Of a DNA stretch of 64,000 bases, positions 12,403 through 24,960 are shown piece after piece. This DNA comes from Deroplatys truncata. Taxonomy: Eukaryota > Arthropoda > Insecta > Mantodea > Mantidae. The number at the start of each line of letters is the position of its first letter. Position 1 is the stretch's first letter. The DNA is taken from positions 280,887,341-280,951,340 of the forward strand of contig CM060990.1 in the NCBI GenBank assembly GCA_030765065.1, given 5' to 3'. The notes below the pieces were generated by a model that saw only the letters and a program-made list of their open reading frames with translations, ran no database searches and was not told where the DNA came from. The translations under genes and the position numbers were made by a program.

Positions 12403-13020
12403 GTGGCACAAGAAGACGTTTTGGAAATTCATCTTCGGCAGAGAATACAGAACATATGTGAACCCAAAGAGCCGCATGTATATGACATACCTGCTCTGTG
12501 TGATCAAGTAAACCCTACTATGTCAGAAAGTATATATATTAGGTATGTTATGCAACGACTTAAACCTCCTCTTTTGAAACAGAGTTTTCCTGTTAACCGT
12601 CAGTCGGTAGAACATATGAAGTATGTGCGGAGTATTGAAACTGCTAAATGTTTATCATAACAAAGGGTAGAAGTGATAGCTGCCAAGGTATCTAATGTGG
12701 TTTCCTCAGCCAATAATGCTCCCCGTCATATTCCCTACAAAATTTGGCTAAATGTATTAGAGATCTTAAACAACACTTCCACCAATTGCAAGTAAGGCAA
12801 GGCACACCTTAGCTGTAGGAACAAACCGAGACCCTCAGGGTCGAGAAACAGGCGCGGTTGAGGAAATTTCAGTGGAAATCTCCGAGGTATGAACCGCGGT
12901 CCAGGTAAACTCGGGCGAACTATAACTTTGGGGATCGTACATCTCATGTCAGCCAAATGTGTTTTCATTGTGATAGAACGGGGCATATAGTACTTAATTG
13001 TAGGATTTGAAATCACCCAA
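12403..13020 (+). pseudogene. gag: decayed gypsy Gag with one CCHC zinc knuckle
   Basis: The open piece 12403-12660 (VMQRLKPPLLKQSF) looks like the end of a Ty3/gypsy capsid. After an Arg-rich stretch, another frame at about 12960-13010 reads CFHCDRTGHIVLNC, an exact C-x2-C-x4-H-x4-C zinc knuckle of the nucleocapsid type. Several frameshifts and stops lie between the pieces. The pol remains that follow in the same direction support the call. Confidence 0.7.
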
Positions 13021-13149
13021 ACGTCCAAAATCAGTCAAATTAAATTCCGTGAAGGCTAATGATGTATGCTTTCGTAGCATAGTGAATTAGGGTTCTAATA
13101 CGAAAAAACAAACATATGCCCTCCATAATTAGCCTCATAACGGAACTTT

Positions 13150-14620
13150 ACACAGAAAGGACCCGCAGATCAATATCGTTCACCCGGTTAATGTGCCAAC
13201 TGCTAAATGCGTTTCGGAGGACAAGGATTTGGTTGATGTTTTGTTTGATTTAAGGAGTTAAGTAAGCATTGTTAACTATAGACATGCTCATACTTTTATG
13301 CTTCCAGTGTCTAACTCTTTAATGTTAAGAGAAGCCAATAAAAAGTTTTGGACGTATCCTACTCCTCTATAATAAAATTTCAGCCAAGGGAGTTCCAGGT
13401 TTCGGAGCCAGTTTTAGTTGTTAGGGACTTTGAACATGACCCTCCTTTATTCATGGATTATCTTAGGTAGTATCATGCCATAATTAATTTGGCGCAGTTC
13501 ACGATTTTATTGAGGACGGCAAATAGTACACAAATATATATCAGGTGTAATGATCGCCCTTTAGCACAAATATTATTGAGACCCGACAATGTGAAAAAGG
13601 CGTTGCGAGGCATACCTCTGGCAGGTTATTCAAATCTACCCTTTACTTCATTAAAATAAATGTTATAATTCCGAGTGACTGTGCAGGTCATATTATGTTG
13701 GAACCCTCAACGGCAACTAGGCATGAAAGAATCTTGATATCCCACCAATGGTATGTGTAGTGAAAACCGAATGAATGATATCCGTTTTAGTAGTACAGCG
13801 AACCTAAAGCTATCTTTGCCAATACAAGCCTTTCTTACATTTGTGCAGTAGCATTGATGGCAACTCAGTAATTGGAATTGTGGAGAACCTTATGACATTG
13901 AGATGGAACCACAAGGTTTCATGTAAACATTGGAACTACACTAGTGCAAGGAGCAAATTACAACTTCTCTTGGGCAAGTACAAAATGTATTTGCTACCAA
14001 ATTACTAGAGTTAGGAAGTATAGACCTTGGAGAAGTTGAAACATAACTTAAAAATTCCAAACCAATTAAACAAAGACCTTATCGGAATCCACAAAAACAA
14101 CAATGTCAAATCATTAATCAATACGTTAAAGAAATGAGTCATATGTGAATCACGCAACCCCTGGAATCCTCTGTGGTATTCGCAAAGAAAAAGAATGGGA
14201 ATTTTGGTTTTGTGTAGAATACCGTAAACTAAATGCAGCAACAAAGACATCTTATTTCCCATTGCATTTAGTGGATGATCTTTTATGTTACCTGAAAAAA
14301 TCCAAACGATATGCTTTTTTTATTATCAAGTGCTTATTTTCAGGTACCGAAACTTAAAAAAGTAAACCATAGGCAGGGCAGGTAATCTTGAACGGCTTTC
14401 TTTTGACCTTGCCAATGTCACAAGGAATTTTTCTAAAGAATTGAAACACTTTACTAGTTGACCTGTTGCAAAAAGTCTTTAGTGTATTTAGATGATATCC
14501 TGGGATTTCGCTCCACTTGCCCAGAACTTCTTAGTAACTTGGAAGATGCATTGCAGCAGTTGCAGTAGCATCATTTTAAATTAAAACCAAAAAAATGCTA
14601 CTTTGCCATTGCTGCGGTGA
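13150..14620 (+). pseudogene. pol: decayed gypsy protease and reverse transcriptase
   Basis: The pre-RT linker reads SKPIKQRPYRNPQKQQ at about 14055-14105. The RT fingers follow (VVFAKKKNGNFGF and VEYRKLNAATKTSYFPL, about 14173-14265). A palm segment has the catalytic YLDD box (LVYLDDILGF, about 14480-14510), then FKLKPKKCYFA near 14600. A weak match to the protease core (VLFDLRS) lies near 13240. Stops and frameshifts break every domain. The thumb, RNase H and integrase do not follow; sequence of that kind appears at 23.87 kb in the same direction. Ty3/gypsy is clear, the clade is not. Confidence 0.8.
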
Positions 14621-15849
14621 GCGGGCGGGCGGACGGGCAGATCGTTTACTTTGCTGTACCTTCCCTTGCCAGCCACATTTTTCTCGACTCATGACAGTTA
14701 GGGGCAGATATACCTTAGGAGGTAAAGTACCCTACCTTGTAATGACGAAGGTACATTCTCAGTTACAAGAGTAAACATATAATATTGAATTTACTGAATA
14801 ATAGAAATGTTGGAAATAGAAACTATTAAGTTTTAAATTCATAAATAAACCCTTAGTGATTGTAGTAAAATTTGCGAAACGAAAAGAACTCTGTATGTGG
14901 TGCGTTCCTTAAGCACTTTCTGAATAATAGCAAAACACATTAAAAGCTTTCCGGTAACACGGAACATTACTAGCTAAGTGACTGCTCCTTAAAATTATTT
15001 TTCTCATACACCCAGTACTGCCGCTTAGTCCGTTGTCTAAGCAACCTCTAAAAGTGCTGAATAACGAATGAAATGTATATTACCGCTTGTATAAAAGTTC
15101 TCTTCTCTTCCCTTCATGAGCACATACTGGAGATTCCGTGTTATGTTAATAGCTCTGGCCTAGTACTGGATCCACATTAGATGATACATTTTCTATGGCT
15201 GACCTAGCGAGCGAACATGGCGAGCGACGTCGATCCCATTCTGCCGTGTAGATGTTCATATGCGAAGAGCTTGTTCCAAATGTCAAATATTCCTTTTTTG
15301 TGGCGCGCTGCCTTCGCCACATATGATGACGATCATCCTAAAGGGATCTACATCTCTTCCCCTACTGTGCACTAGCTATGCTAGTGGAATCGATGGGGAA
15401 ATGGTAACTGGAGTCAGGTACCGCCGAAACAAAGCTGAAGTTAGTGGGTAGTTACTAAAATTTGCGCCTGCCTACAAAGGAGTGGGCACAGAGATTCGGG
15501 CTATGCGTTGGCCTTTGTAAAGCCCAAGCCAAGACCTCACTGTTAATAGAGGTGTTCGTGCAAGGGCTGGATTCGGGGCGAGGTACACGAGAATTGAATT
15601 GGGATAATACTGTACCGTGCACTGTGGTTTCAGCCGGAGAGAGAGCTAACTGTCCTGCCCTCAAACATGCCGATGGTTCTGAAAGCTAATTTAAAATAGG
15701 CGGTTTATTAATAAATACAGCTATTTACAAAATAGGGAGTTTTATGTACAGGTCTCATAAATGTCTGTATTTTTTAAATTTATTCTACCACTAATCTAAT
15801 TATTGTCCTTCATGTCCATAGTTGCGCCTGTTTTGTCATTCTATGGGAC
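14621..15849. other. no gene recognised
   Basis: Starts with a GC-rich GGGCGGGCGGACGGGC stretch right where the RT similarity stops, then AT-rich DNA. Frames near 15462-15689 overlap on both strands and match nothing I know. The right end runs into the 3' end of the Jockey-like LINE. Confidence 0.45.
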
Positions 15850-15919
15850 GCCAGCCTCCCAAGTTTAGTACTTTGCAGGGTTGGTTATGTGGGAACGCGA
15901 CTTGTGAGGTTTTTTGAGG

Positions 15920-18590
15920 ATTTCATAATCTGTTATGGTGTCGTGTTTGTTGTGTGGAGTTCTTCGGCCGAAGAGCGAGAGAGGACGTTTGGATCTGTCG
16001 CCTGTCCTGGTCGTATTTTCCCATTTGGTGAATGAGGGGATTGCGGTGCTTTTCGGCTTCTTTGTACATGTTGGAAGGAAGTCTGTTGATGAATTCCTGA
16101 ACCGGTGTATGCGCAGGTCCTAATGAAGTAAGTCCATTCCAACTGTTCTGGTCATTTTCGCAATTATTCTGAGTGCCATGTTTTGAAGTAGTTGTAGTAT
16201 TTGTAGATGCATTTTCGCACAACGTCCCCACGCTGGAGCCGCATACGTATAGACAGGTGGTGTGAGAGGTTTGCATAGAACTAGGCCCATTGGCATACTG
16301 AGGCCGCCTGGCGCTTCAGTACTGAGTATAGACTGTGCAGTTATTAATTTGCTTTACTTGTTACTGTGACTACGTGTTCGGAGAAAGTCAGCTTTGAGTC
16401 GAGTGTCACGCCCAGGTACTTAACCTTGTTTGATCAACTACTGTTGTTGCCATAGGGCTTGAGCGGTGACGTTCGGTCGGCGTGTTTCGAACTTTTGGTG
16501 AATAGCACCGCTTGGGATTTCCCGGTGTTTACTTTTATTCGTCAATTAGTCAGCCAACTAAAATATTATTGATAATACAAATATTAAAACTAAATATTGA
16601 ATTAATCATCAACCTTTATTTATAAAACATCGGCTCTGCATCTGAAGGGGCTGCCTGTAGCCTACGTGTTACTATCTCTAGCTTCCATTATTGTGCCGCG
16701 ATGGCTGTGTCATCTGCATGGATAGACAGCTGTGATTTGGGGATGTCATTGATGTAGAGGTTATATAAGACCGGTCCTAGTAGACTTCCCTGAGGTACTC
16801 TACCTATTGCGCGGTTCATAGATGTTGTGTCAGGTATGCAGACGGTGAAGATTCTGTCTGTTAGATAGTGAAGACGAGTTTGGCTAAAATGTCACTGAAT
16901 TTTATGTCTTTTAGTTTGCGTATGAGGCCTGGTTGGTACATTGTGTCAAGCATCCATTGGACATCTAGAAAATAACTGGTGGAGTTGTTTTCGTTGTAGC
17001 CGTTTGTAGTGTGTTTTACGTTTCTAGTTAGCTGCAGCGTGCTGGACTGCTGAGCTGAGAATTCAAATTTTTTGTTAATGAGTATGCTGCGCTTTTCTAT
17101 GTAGGCAGTGGTTCATTTGAGTGTCACCGTTTCTGCTTCTTTGCTGGTTGCCTTTAATAGGCTGATGGAACTATAGTTATTTGGGTCTGCCCGGTCATTG
17201 TCCGGTTTGGAAAACATGAGGATATTGACATTCTTTCAGCGTTTAGGGAAGTAGCCAGGCTGGAGGCAGTAGCTACAGACCTCAGTTTAATTGTTCACAT
17301 ATTTTCTGCAAGGTGTTCAAGTACCAAATCGGGTATTTGGTCAGGCCGCGGTGCTTTGCGGTCTGGAGGTACCGTATTATCCTTCGGAGTTCTCTTGGAT
17401 TTGTTTTAATGGTGTTGTGTATCTGGTCTGTTAGGTGGCTTTCATCTCATTTTCTCATTTTCATTTGATGTACCTACATGCCCTAGAACATCCGCCATAA
17501 TGTTACGATAGTTATATGTGCAGTTGTCTGCCTTACGCTGTGTAGGAATACTGGGTGGTTCTTTGATCAAGTGCCGGGTTAATTGCCATACGCTTTGGCC
17601 GCTGGGATGTAGTTGGGTCAGTTTTTGTTCCCATTGGCGCTGTGCCAGGTAGCTTATGCCAGTTTTGTGTCGCTATTGAGCAGGTTGGCCCGGTGACTAG
17701 GTTTCTTGTTCGCTGCCATTTGCGTTTTTTGTGATCACGTTCGCTTATAAGGTCAATGACTTCTGGTGTGTACGTCAGCTCATGTTTTAGTTGCACTCTG
17801 TATGGAACAGCAGCTTCTGTGATCTTCTGGATAGCTTTTTCAAGGTTGGTAGTCATTGTGTGTGTTTCCTGCTATTTATCCAGGAGGACTGCTGGCTGTA
17901 GATCTGTGTCAAGGCTTTGGACGAAGGCTTCCCAGTTTGTCACAGTCTCTGCGCAGTAGCTGTAGCTGGTAATTAGTGGGAGCTTATTGACCATTTGTAC
18001 CGCCATGTGGTTGGATGCTAGAGAATAGATGACTCGTATAATGTGCTTAAATGTGGTATTCTTGAGTAGGACGATGTCCAATGTGTGTGGGGTATGGTGG
18101 GCACGCTACGGTATGTAGTGTGTTCGTCAGGATGCACGTTGATATTTCGTTCGTCATGTGATTGCAGAGAGCATTTTCCTCTGTGTTGCATGTATTGTCA
18201 CCCCATGATTGATATATCGCAGTATTCTGTGGTCAAGTTCAACAGTAGTGTCTAAGTCCTGTAGGTCTAGCTGCGAAGGAGATCTGTATATGCTGACGAT
18301 GGTGATGAGTTGATTGTGGATAGATTTAGTGATAACGGTGGCCTCGATTGTGTTTTGGGTGAGGATGTGTTTCTGCGAATGTTCTGCGTTTGACTATATA
18401 GCTGTAGCTGTGGCTCCTTCCACTCGTCATTTCGGTCTGTCGGTACGATATATTTTATAGAGCGGAATTTTCCGTTTAGGAAGGTTTCTATGAGAAGGTT
18501 GATGGTCATGTGTTTGTTGTATAGATAGTGCTTAAGCTCATGTAGTCTGTCTCTGTCTCCCCTGGTGTTCCAGAGGAGGATTTTGTGTAT
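15920..18590 (-). pseudogene. Jockey-like ORF2: endonuclease and reverse transcriptase, decayed
   Basis: Pieces in minus-strand order: an endonuclease start (about 18590-18450, LLIETFLNGK, the region of the conserved Glu), endonuclease end (TLDIVLLKN about 18080), a linker with LISERDHKKRKWQRTR (about 17760-17710), then the RT. RT blocks include RKAPRPDQIPDLVLEHL (about 17370), VPQGSLLGPVLYNLYIND (about 16800-16745) and the catalytic ADDTA (about 16710). The C-terminal part has PAWGRCAKMHLQILQLLQN (about 16240-16190) and TGDRSKRPLSLF (about 15990). Stops and frameshifts are frequent, so it cannot support transposition. Confidence 0.8.
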
Positions 18591-18599
18591 GGTTTCGGT

Positions 18600-19570
18600 T
18601 TACCTGCAGTTGTTGGCAGTGTGTGGTTGTGTGTGTGTGTGTGTGTGATAGAGAGAGAGGGAGTGTTGGCTAGGATAGTTGTGTTACGCGCGTGGTTTAT
18701 GCTACAGCGCCTTCGCACTCCGTCGCAAATCCTGTTAGTACTTTAATGAAGCGCGCTGTGTTTGCTACCGCTGTTCCTTGGAATTTGAAGCCTTGGAAAA
18801 GCGCACTGTAAACCTGCTTCGGTAGCAGCCGAAAGTCCTGTCTTTACCAACTAGATGGAGGAGCCATTTGCTGTCCCACTAAGGTTGAGCCTGATCTGGC
18901 CGTCACTCTCTTGTCTGAGGTGTCATTTTGGCTTCGCAGCTGTGGTGGTGCTAAGCGCGAAACTTGAAGGATGGTGGGCGGCACCGCATGTTCTTGTGTT
19001 GTGGGATTGGTGCGCGTTGGAATGAGGGGCGCGGTTTCGGCACGTGGAGGTACCGCTGCTGTTTGTGCCTGCTGCACTATCTCGGTTACATCCTACTCTG
19101 GGTTGGTTTAGCTCCACTCACTTGGTCGGGTTCCCTTTGTGTGTTAGTTTGTGATGTGTGTCCACTTGCCATTTGAACTGCGATAAGACAGGGGCCCATT
19201 GTCTTGTTTGTTCCTGTAGTGCTGGCCTGCTTAGAAAGGCTACCGTCTGGTATGTTGGGCAGACTCACCACTGGGCACAAATGGTTTAGAATTGCATATT
19301 GCGCAGTGCCATGTGTTGCTTGATAGGTCCGTACATGATGGTTTCATGCGTACCTTTGCAGATCTGTGCTGCTTCAAAATTTACAGTGAGATGCCTAAAC
19401 CTGAGGCATTGGCCACATTGGGAAGAGCCTTTGGGTGCATTGTATTCCTCTTTCTTTACATGGCAGTGTGCAATGTTAGGCAGGTTTTAATTGCAGATGA
19501 GCTGATTTACATTGTGCACTTCTACTAGGAATATCTGTATGTGAGCTCCAGTTTGCTGGAGAATAGTTTA
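18600..19570 (-). pseudogene. Jockey-like ORF1 (Gag-like) remnant
   Basis: Around 19430-19350 the minus strand reads SQCGQCLRFRHLTVNF and then ICKGTHETI. This is the spacing of the CCHC zinc knuckles at the end of Jockey ORF1, but the expected last cysteines are lost. A Thr/Gln/Pro-rich tail (about 19280-18840) follows and then ORF2. Assignment rests on the damaged knuckles and on position directly upstream of ORF2. Confidence 0.6.
18629..18659. repeat. (GT)n-(GA)n microsatellite
   Basis: About ten GT units followed by about five GA units, inside the LINE between ORF1 and ORF2. Confidence 0.9.
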
Positions 19571-19784
19571 GAGAACTTTAATACTTCTAGTCCCAATACC
19601 AAAATGGGCTGTTGAACCTCAGGCTCATGCCTATTGGAGAATAAGTTCTTTACGACCAATTTGTATGAGCGCTCCTCCGGCTGAGCCGTTATACGATACG
19701 ATAGCTTCTCTTTCCTGCAGAGTCACACAAACTTCTAATTTCTCAGTGTTGTAAATTGCAAACCGTAAATAAGATATATTGAAC

Positions 19785-20830
19785 TTGCTGATAGTAGGTT
19801 GCGTAATTATTTGGAGGAGTTTACCCCACAGTTGCACGCCAATTTGCAGAAGGTTATTTAGCGATGTTGTATTTGTTGCCAACTTCGAAAAAATTATTTA
19901 TCTGGATGCTGCATATGAGATGTGAGAATTCCCCTGTATGTGCGTCACTTACGAAAAAGTTATTTAGGATAGGTAATGAAGATAAACTTTGATGTTGTAT
20001 GATTTTTAGGACGCCAAACTTTATAGTGAAGATGATGCTTTTTTTACGTAATATCATTAAAGTTATTTGCCTCGGCTGCTTTCATTCGCATTATAGAAAT
20101 ACGAGTTCTTATAGGGTTGTGATAAGACTCAAATTATAAGACGCCACACAATTTACTTTTTAATTCTTTACTTCCTTATATTTCACTTTATATTTGCACA
20201 TTTTATAAACACAACTCTTTATAAAATAAAACTGTGAGCACTTAATACATTTTTGGCGGAGAACAAAAATTGTATCATTTATACTTTACAACGTTTTTAC
20301 CCACGACTTTCAAGTCTACTCTCTACAACTTCATGTCCGCGACTCTTACGTCTGCTGTTTACTACATCTTGCCCGCGACTGACTAGATTCAACGGTAAAA
20401 ACCTTTAGCGTTGGTAATGCCATTCTCTTATTGGCCAAATTCTAGTCTAATAGAATTTAAGTATTCAAACTAAAATCCTTTCTTTACTTTTGATTGGCTA
20501 ATTCCAAACTGTAAGTGAAATTACGTTATTACCGATCTTTTCATAACCAGTACTTTTAAAACTCCAGACACATTATTGTCAACAAAATCACATTAATACC
20601 CCAATATTAACATCCTAAAACATAGTATTCTCACAGTTTTTGCACTATTAGAGTATATTAACATTTACATATTACAAACAAATACATTTACAATAAAAAT
20701 AAGTATTTACAATGACTTTACATACAATACAAATAATAACTATATACATACTATTTTCAAGGTGGGTTGTTAATGAATTTGATTAATAAAAATGCAATTA
20801 ATATCATTTAGGCATTAAAATACTGCCTCA
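19785..20830 (-). repeat. 3' LTR of LTR-X copy B
   Basis: The minus-strand start TGAGGCAGTATTTTAATGCC is at 20830, right after a polypurine stretch. The 3' boundary is uncertain, between 19785 and 19650. Primer-binding-site-like modules read on the minus strand: TTTGGCGTCC (20019), GTGACGCACATACAGGGG (about 19952), GTTGGCAACAAATAC (about 19880) and AATTGGCGTGCAACTGTGG (about 19843). A weaker one, AATTGGTCGTAAAGAAC, lies near 19660. Confidence 0.75.
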
Positions 20831-21339
20831 AATTGCCCCCTTTTAGAAATATTTAAAATTTACTCTTTTTGTTGATTCATAGAAATTTTCAAATATTTTC
20901 TAAAAGTCTCCTGAAATAAAGAAACATAACTTTTATTTTGCACTTCCTATCTTTCACCTTCACTTTCTCACTTTTTCTTCAACACTTATTTGTCACAACA
21001 CTCGTGTATAGCTGAACACTTCCTATTCACTTGCGTAGCACTTTTCAAGGTTAATGACCTTGTATAAGACCTTAACAATTTTACATACAATTATAAATGT
21101 TAACACTTGTTACCCTTTGTTTACAATTTCTTTCCTAAATTTTAATTTATAATATAAATGTAATTGCTACTTAGATTTTCTACTAACAATGGATTTTTAA
21201 TTTAATGCTTCTGTTTCTAAACTTTCTTTTGTTATTTATTACTTGCTCTATTTATTAAAGCAAATTATTATTTACATATTACTTTACAATTTTAAATTAC
21301 ATTGCTTTCCCCATTTATGTTCCAGATACATTATTTTGT

Positions 21340-22623
21340 TTTTCTCTTGTGCCACACATAACCTATAAACTGTACTTCCCCTTTCTTTTTGTTTCTCAGA
21401 TTGTTTACATTTATTTTCTCTCTATTTTTGTTAAACGCCTAACCTAAATACTTTATTTTCTTTTTGTTTCCTAGACTGTTTACATTTATTCTCTGTTTCT
21501 TTTTGTGAAACATATACCCTATATACTTTACATTTCTTTTCTTTTTGTTTCTTAGACTGTTTAAATTGTTCTTATGTCACAGACGTTTTAGCTTTGCCCT
21601 AATTTTATGTTGCACAGTTGTTTTTGACATCAAATTTGGTACATGTACACGTGTGTCATTCATGTTGTGTGTTTGAGATGTTGATACTATGGAAAATGCA
21701 ATTGCATCTCTTGTTATGTTTGTTAACAAAGTTACTACATTTCTCTCTGTACTTGTATTACTAACATGCATTTGGTTAGCATTTACACAACTACTTTTAC
21801 TTGCGTTTACCCTTGGTACATTTGTATTTACCTTTGGTAATGTTACATCTATTTGCATTTGCACAATATTTACATTTGTATTTTCTGCTTCTTTAGTTTC
21901 CTGATTAGTTTCTTGTGCTTGATTTAACTCTGTTTTCAACTCTGTACTAGCTTTATTGACTTTATTATCAGTTTCCTTTCTCAGTTCTGTAATAGTTTCA
22001 TTTGATTTATTATTAGTTTCCTTTCTCAGCTCTGTATTAGTTTCAGTTACTTTATTACATGTGTCGGTACTAGTTTCGATTACTTTACTAGTTAACTCTT
22101 TACTGGTTTCAGTTAACTTATTACTTAATTCCACTTTCATCTCATCTATGAAATTATTAGTTTCAGATATCTTACCACTTAACCCTACTTTCATTTCATC
22201 TATTTTATTCTTAGTTTCAGTGAACATATTATTTAAATCTTTTCTCAGCTCTGCTTTAATTTCTTTTAATTCTCTTCTCATTTCTTCTATCTGTTCGCTG
22301 TGTTCTGTGCTAGTTTCTGTTATCTTATTGTTAGTTTCAGTTATCTTATTGTTTAAGTCTGCACTAGTTTCAGTTATCTTATCAGTTATTGCGTTTAGAA
22401 GCCACATACATTGTTGTTTTGAGAAGTTTAGTTGCTCATGTTGGCTAGGTGTGTATGGGATAGCATCTGTTTCTTTTGTTTCTTGCATTAACATGTGTAA
22501 GGGTGATTGACCTTGTATACTATTGCTATCTCTTTCTACATTTACTTCTGAATTTTCGGATAACTGCTCATCCACTTCTAAATTACAATCTGTAATATCT
22601 GACCTAACCTCAACTACCTCCAT
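21340..22623 (-). CDS. coiled-coil ORF of LTR-X copy B
   Basis: An open frame of 348 codons runs from 22623 to 21577. It starts inside the equivalent of the 475-codon ORFs of copies D and E, because the first codons are disturbed. An acidic N-terminus (EVDEQLSENSEVNVE) is followed by about 170 residues of near-uninterrupted heptads, with repeated units of the type NKITETNNKITETS and KLTETSKELTSKV, predicted to form a long parallel coiled coil. A Thr/Asn/Ser-rich stretch follows, then VQHKIRAKLKRL. The frame stops at 21577; beyond it (to about 21340) the basic tail units (GYMFHKK, YVWHKRKTK) continue with interruptions. No enzyme motif is present. A structural, RNA-binding or Gag-leader role is inference. 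Confidence 0.7.
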
Positions 22624-23026
22624 ACTTTATTTATAGCTTCCGTTTTATTGTTTCTATTAACTTTTGAACTATTTAACTTAACTTTTCCACTTCCTAACAA
22701 CATGCATTTTATTTAAATTTTACAATACTTTCAAATTTTATATTTACAACATAAAAATTGAACTTTCTGACCTTTAATTTGTAGTTGTTATTTAATTTCA
22801 GTACTCAGTGTTCCTGCGTAATATGTTGTTAGGAAGTTTACCACGTGCTCCTTACTCCTGAAGAATTGTTGTTATCCTGGATTCCTTTGTCATTTTGGTG
22901 CTGATCTTGAAGTTTCAAGCTGCAGTTTCGCTGTATGTTTGTTGTTTCTGGCCGCCCTGTTGGATTCTCTTCTGTGACGTCATCAATTCTCATCGTATTC
23001 ATATCCACCATGTTGCGGCACCAATT

Positions 23027-23705
23027 TGCTGTAGGTTTTTGCTTACGTAAATATTATTAAGGTTACGTAATGAAGATACACTTTGATTTTGTTTGATTTT
23101 TAGGACGCCAAACTTTATAGTGAAGATGATGCTTGTTTTTCCGTAATATTATTAAAGTTATTTGCCTCGGCTGCTTTTAATCGCACTATAGAAACACGAG
23201 TTCTTGTAGGGATGTGATAAGACTCAAATTATAAGACGCCACACAATTTACTTTTTAATTTTTTACTCTTTTTATTTCACTTTATATTTGCACATTTTTT
23301 AAACACAACACTTTATGAAATAAAACTGTGAGCCCTTTAAACATTTTTGGCGGAGAACACAAATTTTATCATTTATACTTTACAACATTTTTACCCACGA
23401 CTTTCACGTCTACTCTCTACAACTTCATGTCCGCGACTCTTACGTCTGCTATTTACCACATCTTGCCCGTGACTGACTAGATTCAACGGTAAAAACTTTA
23501 GCGTTGTAATGCCATTCTCTTATTGGGCTAAATACTAGTCGAATAGAATTTAAGTTTTCAAACTATAATCCTTTCTTTACTTTTGATTGGCTAATTCCAA
23601 ACTGTAAGCGAAATTACGTTATTACCGATCTTTTCATAACTAGTACTTTTAAAACTCCAGACACATTATTGTCACCAAAATTACATTATCTCCCCAACTT
23701 TAACT
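23027..23705 (-). repeat. 5' LTR of LTR-X copy B, missing its first part
   Basis: The LTR ends on the minus strand at 23027 (CA), next to AATTGGTGCCGCAACATGG, the primer-binding site of this copy. It has only one internal module, TTTGGCGTCC at about 23112, so its ladder is the shortest seen. The first part of the LTR is lost beyond 23705. Confidence 0.8.
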
Positions 23706-23869
23706 CTAATGATGGAAAAAAGAGGATAGATAGTTATATTAGGAGATACAGAATATGTATCGGATACCAAAAAGCGCAGGTAGCAGAAGAGCGGACCCAT
23801 GAGGGTGCATCGTAACCAGTGTGAGATCTGTTGGCTGTGGTCTTGTTGGCTTACCCGTGTAGTTTACTG

Positions 23870-24960
23870 GTGTTCTGCAGGCTCTTATCGGTTTTGTTTA
23901 TAATTTTGCCTCCATTGTACAACCCCACATACTAACTCGTAAAGACCAAATTTTTGAATGGATGGCAACACATGAGGTTGGCGTTTGATAGACTCAAACG
24001 CGTTTCACCCACGGCTAGAGTATTAGCACATCACATACCTGGAGCTTATACTGAATTGCATACTGACGCCTCTGGCGCAGGCGTGTGTGTCGCTTTACTT
24101 CAGAAGATTGCGAGAACGAGTGGTGTGTTATTGTTGACAACACCTCTCACAGCACCTCAAGTGTGCTACTTAAATCTGCACATTGGAATTCATAAAAGAG
24201 TGGTTATCTATGTGAATTGGTTGTCTGCACTTTTATTCTTCTTTTGTTATTATTGCCTTTGCCTAAGTACTATATTCTTACTTGAGAGCTTTTAGAGGTT
24301 GCAGCAACGTAGTTGCTCTTAGTGATAGCAAGCAGTTGTCCGCTTCCTGTTGTTCCACTCTCGGCGAAGATGGTGTGTCACCGGAATATGTTGATATGAA
24401 TTATCATTTAAGTCAATTTAAACATAGGTACGGGAACCTTGCAAATCTGAGGATTCCAACTTAGTGTACCTATATTATTTCACCACACTGTTGCTAGGAT
24501 TGTTTCTTTGAAACCCGAGGAAGCATTGTTGTTGTTGCTTTACACGGCGGAATTTTGTAAACAAATAAATGTTGTATCCGTTGAATATATCGTAGAATTC
24601 CCAGATATCGTATTTTGTACATTTATAAGACTTATAAGACATATAAAAGTACACACTGTTTGTCTTTCTCCCCAGTTTGTTTGCTATTGGCGTGCGAATC
24701 ACCCTAGCAGTTGTTTCTTATTATTCCTTGAAAGGCGCTTGGGAATAGATTCACAGCCTCTGAGCCACTAGCTCGATGTACGTATTTGGATCCTATGGGA
24801 TTTTTACATGTTTTTAAAAAGCTCGGATTAATAAGAGGGGTTACAGACCATATACGGGTGAAGACAAGACGCTATATTTTTATTAGCACGCTTAAGAAGT
24901 ACTTGTGGCATGATAGTACAAAGCACGAACACGATGATTCTTATAGCTATCTTCGTTAGC
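23870..24960 (+). pseudogene. pol: gypsy pol scrap: RT connection, RNase H and downstream
   Basis: The frame 23954-24295 reads FDRLKRVSPTARVLAHHIPG and then ELHTDASGAGVCVALLQK, the classic junction between RT and RNase H in Ty3/gypsy, with the first RNase H Asp in TDASG. Later pieces (LSQFKHRYGNLANL near 24425; FLHVFKKLGLIRG near 24805) could be the RNase H-integrase linker and the integrase N-terminal region, with less certainty. All are broken by stops and frameshifts. It has the same direction as the gypsy remnant that breaks off at 14620. Confidence 0.7.

Larger units (their letters stand above)
15850..19570 (-). mobile_element. Jockey-like LINE, copy 1
   Basis: Read from about 19570 down to about 15850, it shows the remains of a Gag-like ORF1 followed by an ORF2 with endonuclease and reverse transcriptase. 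The order and the style of the conserved blocks fit the Jockey clade of non-LTR retrotransposons in insects. A second, shorter copy lies at 44340-45335. No target duplication was identified, and the 3' boundary is approximate. Confidence 0.8.
19785..23705 (-). mobile_element. LTR-X retrotransposon copy B (non-autonomous)
   Basis: Read on the minus strand: truncated 5' LTR (23705-23027), leader with a primer-binding site, coiled-coil ORF (22623-21577) with broken basic tail, 3' non-coding region and 3' LTR (20830 to about 19785). Gag and pol are missing, as in A, D and E. The 5' LTR breaks off at about 23705, where unrelated sequence starts, so an end-to-end target duplication cannot be tested. 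Confidence 0.85.

Noticed and set aside
21956..22510. Long Leu/Ser/Val-rich hydrophobic frames on the plus strand (also at 35401-35799, 38844-39167, 42240-42563 and, on the minus strand, 8276-8659), which look like membrane proteins.
   Set aside because: They are exact antisense shadows of the repetitive coiled-coil ORFs (Thr, Asn, Glu and Lys codons read as Ser, Leu and Val) and recur only where that ORF does.
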